From Chlorohelix sp037138995 (GTDB taxonomy: Bacteria; Chloroflexota; Chloroflexia; Chloroheliales; Chloroheliaceae): DNA of 64,000 bases. How positions within the stretch are numbered: position 1 is the first letter of the stretch; the number at the start of each line of letters is the position of its first letter. The position numbers and the translations under genes were made by a program. The DNA lies in NCBI RefSeq assembly GCF_037138995.1, contig NZ_JBAXHI010000011.1, positions 45,697 to 109,696 on the forward strand, given 5' to 3'. Below are positions 1-6,112 of this stretch, one piece after another. The notes beneath the pieces were generated by a model, which was not told the DNA's origin, made no database searches, and was given only the letters and a program-made list of their open reading frames with translations.

Positions 1-633
1 GTATTCAAAGAATTGGTTACGAGTACAACCAGTCTGAGTAAAGGTGGAAAAGAAGGTTTGAGGGCGCTGCAAATCATCAAGAGCAATATCTTTAGCCCGT
101 CCGCTGGCAATTGCCACCAGTATCTGAGTAACCCAGTCAGGATGAGCAGGGCAGCCCGGTATATTAACAACTGGCAAACCCATTTTTGAGCGGAAATCTG
201 GACCTAAGAAGCCGCCTCTTGCACGCTTCATATATTGCAGACCAATCGAGTCGGAAGGATTTGGTGCCATTGTGGGAATGCCACCCCAAGTAGCACAATC
301 CCCGATAGCCACCACAATCTGAGCTTGGCTGGCTAACTCAGTTACCCAATCTTTCATCGGGCGACCAGCAAACATGTTAAACCGCCCTGTGCCGTTAGGC
401 GCTCGAATAACCGTGCCTTCAAATACAAAGATGTCAACCGGACGCGCCCCGCTGGCGCAATCTCGTATCACTTTTCTGGCATTTTCCCCTAGCTCAAGTC
501 CCAGCGAAGGATGCCAAATTAATTCAATTCCGAAATCGGTGACAAGGTCGCAAATGCTTGGCTCCTCGGCGTTCAGTAGCGAAATAGTATTACCGCTACA
601 AGCTCCCCCCTGAAGCCATAATAAACTGGTCAT
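1..633 (-). CDS. hupS: [NiFe] uptake hydrogenase small subunit, group 2a/HupS type (C-terminus beyond left edge)
   Basis: This is the electron-transfer subunit of a hydrogen-oxidising [NiFe] hydrogenase, which carries the FeS clusters that pass electrons from the large subunit. The 211 visible codons begin with LLWLQGGACSGNT, then FEGTVIRAPNGTGRFN, GDCATWGGIPTMAPNP, NIPGCPAHPDWVTQIL and TGCTRNQFF, all signatures of the small subunit. There is no twin-arginine signal peptide, and the opening has one Cys (C12) where many families have CxxC. Both points fit the cytoplasmic group 2a/cyanobacterial HupS class rather than a periplasmic group 1 enzyme. The ATG at 633 has AAGGAG just upstream. It lies 22 bp after hypB on the same strand. 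The distal part and presumably the large subunit lie outside the window. Confidence 0.9.
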   Translation of the reverse strand, partial: MTSLLWLQGGACSGNTISLLNAEEPSICDLVTDFGIELIWHPSLGLELGENARKVIRDCASGARPVDIFVFEGTVIRAPNGTGRFNMFAGRPMKDWVTELASQAQIVVAIGDCATWGGIPTMAPNPSDSIGLQYMKRARGGFLGPDFRSKMGLPVVNIPGCPAHPDWVTQILVAIASGRAKDIALDDLQRPQTFFSTFTQTGCTRNQFFEY

Positions 634-655
634 GCCCAAATCTCCTTAATGTAAA

Positions 656-1351
656 TTATTTTACACCTACAACTGCTTTCGCTGTTGGATATTGCTTTTG
701 ACGCTGCGCTTTGAGATATGCTAACCATTGCTCCATCCCCTGCCCCTTTTTGGCAGAGGTCTCGATAACAACCATACCGGGACGTACCGACTCAATATTT
801 TCAAGTGCGGCTTCTCTATCAAATTCAACCGCTTCCGCCAAATCAGCTTTAGTAATAATGGCGGCAGCGGCTGAGTTAAACACGGTGGGATATTTCAGAG
901 GTTTATCTTCGCCTTCTGTTACTGAAAGCAATACCAAGCGAAGCGACTCTCCGAGGTCGTAGCTGGCAGGACAAACTAGATTGCCGACATTTTCGATAAA
1001 TAAATACTCTAGTTCGTTCAAATCCCAATCCTGTAGATTGGTTTCAATCATTTCAGCTTCGAGGTGGCAATTACCGCCCGTCAATATTTGACGAACCGCA
1101 GCACCGCTTCTAGCCAATCGTTTCGCATCATTTTCGGTTTCAAGGTCGCCCACCAACGCGGCAGCAGGGTGTCCTTCTGCTATCAGCATTCGCAAGGTAG
1201 CTTCCAGAAAAGCAGTTTTGCCGGTACCGGGGCTAGAAACCATGTTTATCACATAAACTTCCGATGCTTTAAAGCGTGTTCTAAGTGCCTGTGCCAATCG
1301 GTCATTTTTTTCCAACACTCCCTGTGTGATTTCAAGAATCCGGGGCTTCAT
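656..1351 (-). CDS. hypB: Hydrogenase nickel incorporation GTPase HypB
   Basis: This SIMIBI-class GTPase delivers nickel to the [NiFe] hydrogenase large subunit together with HypA. A P-loop, SSPGTGKT, sits at residues 39-46, followed by the switch region GDLETENDA. The G-domain metal-site motif GGNCHLEAEM has Cys95 and His96, and ENVGNLVCPA follows. There is no N-terminal histidine-rich stretch, so it is a short form without nickel storage. At 231 aa it is normal for this type. The ATG at 1351 has GGAGG upstream and overlaps the end of hypA by 20 bp, which indicates translational coupling. It precedes the hydrogenase structural gene, an order that suggests one maturation-plus-structure operon. 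Confidence 0.95.
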   Translation of the reverse strand: MKPRILEITQGVLEKNDRLAQALRTRFKASEVYVINMVSSPGTGKTAFLEATLRMLIAEGHPAAALVGDLETENDAKRLARSGAAVRQILTGGNCHLEAEMIETNLQDWDLNELEYLFIENVGNLVCPASYDLGESLRLVLLSVTEGEDKPLKYPTVFNSAAAAIITKADLAEAVEFDREAALENIESVRPGMVVIETSAKKGQGMEQWLAYLKAQRQKQYPTAKAVVGVK

Positions 1352-1694
1352 CTACTACCTCCAATGATGCAAGTTCCAACTCTTTGCCTTGCCGAATATC
1401 CCCGGTGGGGGTGTTGCACAAGGAACAGCGAAAATGCTGAATATCCGGCAATATAGTTTCGGTTTTGCAAACAGCACAATAGACAATAACAGGAAGTTCT
1501 TCTACTACTAATTGAGAGCCTTCTAGCAAAGTGCCTTGAACAGCCACATCGTAGCCGAAAAGTAAGGCATCTTTGACAATTCCGGTTAGCATACCTAACC
1601 TGAGATAAACAGCTTGAACCCGTATAGCCTTTGCCTCAATCGCTGCCTTTTCAGCCACTTCGACCAAGTTATATGCTATTGAAAGCTCATGCAT
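1332..1694 (-). CDS. hypA: Hydrogenase nickel incorporation protein HypA
   Basis: This small nickel metallochaperone works with HypB. It starts MHELSIAYNLVEVAEKAA, giving the N-terminal nickel-binding Met-His pair. A C-terminal zinc site is formed by CAVC and CSLC, separated by 14 residues. The length of 120 aa is typical. Its start overlaps the end of the upstream DUF1641 gene by 8 bp and its end overlaps hypB, so the genes are tightly coupled. The family assignment is secure. HypA and its paralogue HybF cannot be separated by sequence alone. Confidence 0.94.
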   Translation of the reverse strand: MHELSIAYNLVEVAEKAAIEAKAIRVQAVYLRLGMLTGIVKDALLFGYDVAVQGTLLEGSQLVVEELPVIVYCAVCKTETILPDIQHFRCSLCNTPTGDIRQGKELELASLEVVDEAPDS

Positions 1695-2226
1695 TGACTT
1701 TTCTGGAAAACCGTTTTGAAAATTCTATTAGGAAGTTAAGCGACCATTGAATTTCCGGGTCTTTCAAGGTCTTTAGCAAACCGAAGAAGCCCAACGGTTT
1801 TGGCTGGCTTTTTCGCTGTGTTGCATAGGTTTCCTGCAAGGCTGTGCCGGCTTCACCTATTAAACTTACCGTTTTGGGGTCGAAAACGCCTGATTTTGAC
1901 AATGCGGTAAATTCCTCAGACTCAATAACAGACAATACCCCATCCGCGGCTTTTTTGAGTTTTAGTGCAGTAGCCAAGGTTTCTGCTATATCCAGCTTTA
2001 CAGAAGGGGTAGAATTTTTTAATTCACTGACGGTTTTTGCCATGCTATCGACGATTACGTCGCCGCGCTTGAGAAAACCATCAAGGGCTGTAACAGAAAG
2101 AGCCAACAGGTCTATGTTATCTAGGATGCGATTTAAAGCCGCAGCAACCTGGGGGTCATTGAGGCGGTTTTGAAGGCGTTCAATCTCAGATACTTGTAAC
2201 GAAAGGGTACCATTAGACCCGCTCAT
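1687..2226 (-). CDS. DUF1641 family protein linked to the hydrogenase operon
   Basis: This is a 179-residue soluble helical protein without signal peptide or cysteines. Its pattern (LNRILDNIDLLALSVTAL early, then FFGLLKTLKDPEIQWSLNFL near the C-terminus) matches the DUF1641 family. That family has no assigned biochemical role; members occur beside formate dehydrogenase and some uptake-hydrogenase genes. The ATG at 2226 is preferred over an in-frame ATG at 2259 because AAGGAG lies just upstream of the former and nothing similar precedes the latter. It is the first gene of the DUF1641-hypA-hypB-hydrogenase operon, so a role in assembly or membrane association of the hydrogenase is plausible but inferred. 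Confidence 0.8.
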   Translation of the reverse strand: MSGSNGTLSLQVSEIERLQNRLNDPQVAAALNRILDNIDLLALSVTALDGFLKRGDVIVDSMAKTVSELKNSTPSVKLDIAETLATALKLKKAADGVLSVIESEEFTALSKSGVFDPKTVSLIGEAGTALQETYATQRKSQPKPLGFFGLLKTLKDPEIQWSLNFLIEFSKRFSRKVNA

Positions 2227-2677
2227 TTGCTTCTCCTTTGAATAAATTAACCACTTCATTGTCCAATTTTAACACTACTACTAATCGGAAAAAGAGGTAT
2301 CCACTCTATCCATGCAAAGCACAAAACCAAATTTGAGTGGCTTCAGGCTTATACGGGTAAAACCGGATTGCTATGTGCTTTTTCTACTATAGCACAAACC
2401 ATTTGTTAAATATAAATTTCCAGCTTTGTAGTCTGGTTTCTCAGGAGAAAGATTTTATTTTATAAGAATAATTAAGAGGGTTTCTTGCTGCGTACAATAG
2501 ATATATTAGGTAGTAATTATACATTATAAATCATCAGAGGTAAAAATAGAGGTGTGTATAGGTAAATATTGGGTGAATATTACATTTAATTTGCATAATT
2601 AATACTTTACATCGAAAAAGTGTAATAACGGTGCATCCAACTGGGGGGGTTTTGAATATTAAGAGTTTTTCCATACA
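2227..2677. other. Gene-free stretch upstream of the hydrogenase operon
   Basis: No convincing gene is present. It should hold the promoter of the minus-strand hydrogenase maturation operon that starts at 2226, but no clear -35/-10 pair was found. A short inverted repeat (TGTGCT at 2374-2379 and AGCACA at 2391-2396) could be an operator or a hairpin. A reading frame at 2534-2899 runs through the tRNA-His gene and is rejected. Confidence 0.5.
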
Positions 2678-2709
2678 TAAAAAAGCTCCTATACTTGAGT
2701 ATAGAAGCT
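2678..2709 (-). terminator. Intrinsic terminator of the tRNA-Gln/rnpB/tRNA-His operon
   Basis: On the minus strand a hairpin AGCT-T-CTATAC, tetraloop TCAA, GTATAG-G-AGCT is followed by TTTTTTAT. It lies 27 bp past the tRNA-His 3' end and closes the stable-RNA transcript. Confidence 0.9.
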
Positions 2710-2736
2710 GATTTAGCCTTTTGTAATAAGCTAGAG

Positions 2737-2809
2737 GGTGGATGATGGGTTTCGAACCCACAACCCCTTGATCCACAATCAAGTGCTCTGCCATTGAGCT
2801 ACACCCACC
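2737..2809 (-). tRNA. tRNA-His (GTG)
   Basis: A full cloverleaf can be drawn. The acceptor arm pairs GTGGGTG with CATCCAC. The anticodon stem CTTGA/TCAAG encloses the loop TTGTGGA, with anticodon GTG. The T arm is GTGGGTTCGAAACCCAT. The extra G at position -1 opposite C73, diagnostic for tRNA-His, is encoded at 2809/2737. CCA is not encoded, unlike the neighbouring tRNA-Gln, so CCA-adding enzyme is required. Only 4 nt separate its 5' end from the 3' end of the RNase P RNA. Confidence 0.97.
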
Positions 2810-2813
2810 ATAA

Positions 2814-3195
2814 CGGGTAGAAAGAGAGTAAGCCGAGTTCTGTTTATGGCAGTCATCTATCTCGGTACTTTGCAGCACCGGTCGTGTCGTCGCCTTCACG
2901 ACTGCTCTCGTCTTCTGGCTCCGGCGAGCAACCGTCTTTATCCGCCAACTCGGAGATTGCTACAGGGAGGATTGCCCTTTTCACCCCCTTGTTTGCACAA
3001 GGGTTTTCGTCTCTGTTGCTCTGCCTGCCGTTGCTCTTACTTTTCAGCAAGCTTAACGACCGACCCAATCTGGACTGTCAACGACCTCGTAAGGTCGCTT
3101 CTCGCGCTTAAACTTTCGTCTCCACACGACACCCCGCTCTTTGTAGCTCGGACTTTCCTCTGGTTTGCACCAGCGACTGCCCTTCTTCCTACCCG
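2814..3195 (-). ncRNA. rnpB: RNase P RNA (bacterial type)
   Basis: This is the catalytic RNA of RNase P, which removes tRNA 5' leaders. Helix P1 is visible as CGGGTAG at the 5' end (3189-3195) pairing with CTACCCG at the 3' end (2814-2820). The conserved 5' core reads GAGGAAAGTCCGAGCTAC and the conserved 3' element AACAGAACTCGGCTTACT; together they form the P4 pseudoknot. The internal GGGTGAAAAGGGCAATCC segment is also typical. The length of about 382 nt is usual. It lies 15 nt after tRNA-Gln and 4 nt before tRNA-His on the same strand, so all three appear to share one transcript. Ends are set from P1 and may be off by a few bases. Confidence 0.95.
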
Positions 3196-3210
3196 ATACT
3201 CTCAAACAAA

Positions 3211-3284
3211 TGGCTCGGGTGCAGGGACTCGAACCCCAACTGACAGATTCAAAGTCTGCTGTCCTACCATTAGACGACACCCGA
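3211..3284 (-). tRNA. tRNA-Gln (TTG), CCA encoded
   Basis: The acceptor stem pairs TCGGGTG with CACCCGA, followed by discriminator G and an encoded CCA (3211-3213). The anticodon stem GCAGA/TCTGT holds the loop CTTTGAA with anticodon TTG, reading CAA glutamine codons. The T arm is GGGGTTCGAGTCCC. It is the first gene of the stable-RNA operon, about 17 nt after the expected transcription start. Confidence 0.96.
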
Positions 3285-3307
3285 ACATTGCCTGTTCAAG
3301 CCAAACA

Positions 3308-3336
3308 ATTATAGCCGATTGATACGCGAAATGCAA
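3308..3336 (-). promoter_or_regulatory. Sigma-70 promoter of the tRNA-Gln/rnpB/tRNA-His operon
   Basis: On the minus strand a -35 box TTGCAT (3331-3336) and a perfect -10 box TATAAT (3308-3313) are separated by exactly 17 bp. Transcription would start near 3301, giving a leader of about 17 nt before tRNA-Gln. Confidence 0.85.
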
Positions 3337-3380
3337 TCTTTTGAAGCTGGTTTTTTTCATTGACTCTGACTTTGTTAAGT

Positions 3381-4283
3381 CTAAAATCGGATGCCGTGTT
3401 TTTCCAAATATGGAATCAGGGGAGAGGGCTTGAAGCCAAATTCATGCTCAATCACATTGGGGTCAGCAGCAACATTATCAAATGAGAACATTTCAACAAG
3501 AGCCGGAGTAAGCGGAGGGTTGGGTAAAATATTAAGAATAGTTGCGCCTATTCCTGCCGCCCATAGAGGTATAGAGATTTTTAGGCGCTTTTTCTTTATG
3601 GTAACAAGAATCAAATCAATCAATTCTTTATATGTATAATTTTCAACGCCTACCAACTCGATTGTTTTTCCGATTTTATCAGCCCGCTCTGAAGCTTCAA
3701 CAGCCGCACGCACCACATCTCCTACATAAACGGGTTGGAAGCGCATTTTTGAGCCACCTATCATTGCCGCGATTGGCGCTTTTCTGATAATACGTGCCTG
3801 TGATTCAAAGAACTCAGAGCCAGCCCCAAATACAACCCCCGGTTGCAGAATTATCCACGGAATATTGCTCTGGCGAACGGCTTCCTCCATCTCCCAACGA
3901 GTACGCATATAACTTCCGGGTGCGCTTTTTACGGTACCGAGACCGTTGCACAGCACCACCCGTTTTACTCCTGCCTGCTCGGCGGCTTTGATAGAGTTAT
4001 ATGTGCCTTCCGCATTGATTCTCCAGTAGATATTTTCTTTATTCTTGATATTTGCGGTTATTGCCGCAAAATAAAATAGCGTGTCCACGCCTTTCATCGC
4101 ATTAGTTAGGGATTCCCGCTCAAGTATATCGCCCCTCACCAGTTCCAGACCGGGCAACTGCTCTAGGTCGAGCAATTTGCTATTCTGGCGTACCAACGCC
4201 CTCACCTGCCCCGGATAGCGTTCCACTAATGCTTTTACCAATGCTCGCCCTATAAATCCGGTACTACCGATAACTAGCTTCAT
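3381..4283 (-). CDS. NAD(P)-dependent SDR/epimerase family protein
   Basis: This is an extended (atypical) short-chain dehydrogenase with an N-terminal Rossmann fold. It has the glycine-rich start MKLVIGSTGFIGRALVKAL, then GDILERESL and LFYFAA, like complex-I NDUFA9-type and nucleoside-diphosphate-sugar epimerase-type proteins. An SDR YxxxK motif is not evident (SYMRTRWEMEE is at that position), so it may be an atypical, possibly non-catalytic NAD(P)-binding member. The ATG at 4283 is chosen over a TTG at 4304 because the glycine-rich motif sits at the extreme N-terminus in the family. Length is 300 aa. It stands alone between the RNA operon and yceI; substrate unknown. Confidence 0.8.
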   Translation of the reverse strand: MKLVIGSTGFIGRALVKALVERYPGQVRALVRQNSKLLDLEQLPGLELVRGDILERESLTNAMKGVDTLFYFAAITANIKNKENIYWRINAEGTYNSIKAAEQAGVKRVVLCNGLGTVKSAPGSYMRTRWEMEEAVRQSNIPWIILQPGVVFGAGSEFFESQARIIRKAPIAAMIGGSKMRFQPVYVGDVVRAAVEASERADKIGKTIELVGVENYTYKELIDLILVTIKKKRLKISIPLWAAGIGATILNILPNPPLTPALVEMFSFDNVAADPNVIEHEFGFKPSPLIPYLEKHGIRF

Positions 4284-4388
4284 AAGCAATTCTTGCCAAT
4301 ACAATAAGTTTTTTTATTTATTATAGGTTGAAAGCAAAAAAATTGCGCGGTGTTTATACCAGCGCATAAAAAATATTCGTTACAGGGA

Positions 4389-4931
4389 TTAGGCAGCGAC
4401 AGTAACAGCACTCTCTTTTGCTGTATTGATAAGAAGTTCTATTTTGATTTGCTCTCCTACCGCTAAGCCACCCGCTTCGATAGCGGCATTCCATACCAAA
4501 CCAAACTCCTTTCGGTTGATTTGAGCAATTGCGCGAAACGCTGAAAAATTCCCATCGAAAGCCCTACCGTTACGTCCGGCATAATCTACTTCAAAATTAA
4601 CCTCTTTGGTTACAGTCTTAATAGTCAGGTTTCCGGTTAAGCGATATTTGTTATGCCCAATCGGCTTAATTCTTGTGCTTTTGAAGGTCATATAGGGATA
4701 ATTCCTAATATCAAAGAAATCTTCAGACCGCAGATGTTTGTCTCGGCTTTTGTCATCGGTCTGGATGCTGCTAGTTTCCACTATAGCTTCAATTTTTGAG
4801 TGGGTAGGGTTTTCTTCATCCCAATCAACCATTCCGCTTACTCTGTGGAAACGACCTTTCAGCGTTGAGAACATCATGTGCTTTACGCCAAATCCGATTG
4901 TTGATTTTCCGCTATCTATATTCCAAATCAT
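4389..4931 (-). CDS. YceI family lipocalin-like protein
   Basis: This 180-aa protein has the YceI fold, an extended antiparallel beta-barrel that binds polyisoprenoids. Diagnostic parts are WNIDSGKSTIGFGVKHMMFS at the N-terminus, DKHLRSEDFFDIRNYPYMTF in the centre, and IAQINRKEFGLVWNAA towards the end. There is no signal peptide, so it should be cytoplasmic, unlike E. coli YceI. GGAGG precedes the ATG at 4931. A strong nested inverted repeat at 4964-5015 lies 33 bp upstream and is a likely regulatory site. The true ligand is unknown. Confidence 0.92.
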   Translation of the reverse strand: MIWNIDSGKSTIGFGVKHMMFSTLKGRFHRVSGMVDWDEENPTHSKIEAIVETSSIQTDDKSRDKHLRSEDFFDIRNYPYMTFKSTRIKPIGHNKYRLTGNLTIKTVTKEVNFEVDYAGRNGRAFDGNFSAFRAIAQINRKEFGLVWNAAIEAGGLAVGEQIKIELLINTAKESAVTVAA

Positions 4932-4963
4932 TAGAAATCCTCCAAATTCATAACAGGTACTAA

Positions 4964-5015
4964 CTTTACAGATAAGGCACTAAAAGTGTTGTATGTAACA
5001 ACACTATCTGTAAAG
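4964..5015. promoter_or_regulatory. Nested inverted repeat upstream of yceI
   Basis: Outer arms CTTTACAGATA (4964-4974) and TATCTGTAAAG (5005-5015) are exact inverses of 11 bp. Inside them AGTGTTGT (4985-4992) and ACAACACT (4998-5005) form a second exact 8-bp inverted repeat around ATGTA. There is no U-tract, so an operator or regulatory RNA structure fits better than a terminator, although the site also follows the stop of the upstream gene by 5 bp. Confidence 0.6.
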
Positions 5016-5020
5016 AATAA

Positions 5021-5887
5021 TTACGCCATTATTTTACGTAGCAGCAACTCAACTTTTTTAGGGTACTTGGTTTCAAATGCCTTCCAATCAGGCATTATGA
5101 AGTCAGTACACCATTTCCAGCGGTCTTTAAGTTTTGCAAGGTTTGCATTAGGCACACAATCCTTGAAGCGTTTCTCAACCCCCGGAACAGGTGAAGTAAT
5201 CAGAATACCGGTAAGGTTATGAGAAGCAGAAATCAATTCCCACAAATCCTCATTTCGTTTTCCGGCATAAAGGGCAGGATGTACAATATCCCATTGTTCG
5301 CGTTGCAAAATATCAATGTTAGCTTGCCAGATTAAATCTTGGTTTCCGGTTTTCTTGCCTTCGTCCAGAAGTCTCCAAGCTTTAATAGCTTTTTCAGGAA
5401 GGTCTCCCTGTAAATAAATCCGCTCTAGTTCTTCCAGTCCGGCATCGCGATAAGCCAGATGCTGCCAGTACATATCGGTAAAAATAAGTTTGTTACCTTC
5501 AGATACTGCCTTATAAAGATATTTGATTTCTGAGGAAATCAGATAAAAAGGCAGGGCAGTACCAAAACTAGCAATAAGTGTACCAAAAGAAGCTTTAGAG
5601 AGATTCCGCAATAATTCCATTTTTTCGCCCACATTGCGGGAGGCAAATGATGCTAGACCAGCCCATTTGAAGGTTGCAGGGTCGCTTAAGTACATTTCAG
5701 CATAAGCTTTATTTATAAGCTTATTTCTTGCCAACGGTATATCCAACGCCGGGCGATTTTTATAAGCTTTAGCTACTTTGCTATTAGCCAGTCTCACCCA
5801 CTTCTGCTTATAGCGAGGCTCTTCCGACACGCTATTGCTTAATTCTATTCCTGTAATTTCTTGTTCTGCTAACATTGCGTTGGACAT
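5021..5887 (-). CDS. DUF2515-like protein of unknown function
   Basis: This 288-aa soluble, mostly helical protein resembles DUF2515 (Bacillus YppC-like). The segment RNKLINKAYAEMYLSDPATF, followed by KWAGLASFASRNVG, matches the family's region of a 'WAxLASxxSRN' core. A second half rich in Trp and Leu (AWRLLDEGKKTG, ILQREQWDIVHPAL) also fits. No catalytic motif is apparent. Start choice is uncertain: GTG 5896, ATG 5887 and ATG 5875 are in frame; 5887 has a weak purine-rich site. Its stop is 5 bp from the inverted repeat upstream of yceI. The family call is from memory of the pattern and is moderate. Confidence 0.55.
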   Translation of the reverse strand: MSNAMLAEQEITGIELSNSVSEEPRYKQKWVRLANSKVAKAYKNRPALDIPLARNKLINKAYAEMYLSDPATFKWAGLASFASRNVGEKMELLRNLSKASFGTLIASFGTALPFYLISSEIKYLYKAVSEGNKLIFTDMYWQHLAYRDAGLEELERIYLQGDLPEKAIKAWRLLDEGKKTGNQDLIWQANIDILQREQWDIVHPALYAGKRNEDLWELISASHNLTGILITSPVPGVEKRFKDCVPNANLAKLKDRWKWCTDFIMPDWKAFETKYPKKVELLLRKIMA

Positions 5888-6000
5888 TTTCTTCACCCAT
5901 AACTGAGAAATACTAAGCGCTAACCCTATATAGAAATTTATTTTATAGCAATCTATGAATAAAATTTATACAAATGCTATAACCTATGCTCTACAAGTAT

Positions 6001-6031
6001 TGTACAGCATTTATAGCTTTATTCTGTACAG
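6001..6031. promoter_or_regulatory. Paired TGTACAG motifs upstream of the DUF2515-like gene
   Basis: Two identical TGTACAG words lie at 6001-6007 and 6025-6031, 24 bp apart. The second is part of the palindrome CTGTACAG, and the first sits in a wider imperfect palindrome GCTCTACAAGTATTGTACAGC. They lie about 115-145 bp upstream of the minus-strand gene start, a reasonable operator position. The regulator is unknown. Confidence 0.35.
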
Positions 6032-6112
6032 AATTAGAGAAGAATCCATAAGATAACTATAAGGAAAGTTAACATTGGGTGAATGTTATTGGGATTAATA
6101 TATGTTAAATTA

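Noticed and set aside
2534..2899. A 121-codon frame on the minus strand
   Set aside because: It runs across the tRNA-His gene and the 3' end of the RNase P RNA and has no ribosome site or protein-like composition.
2846..3322. Several frames on both strands inside 2.85-3.3 kb
   Set aside because: They lie in the RNase P RNA and tRNA-Gln genes; RNA structure explains the sequence.
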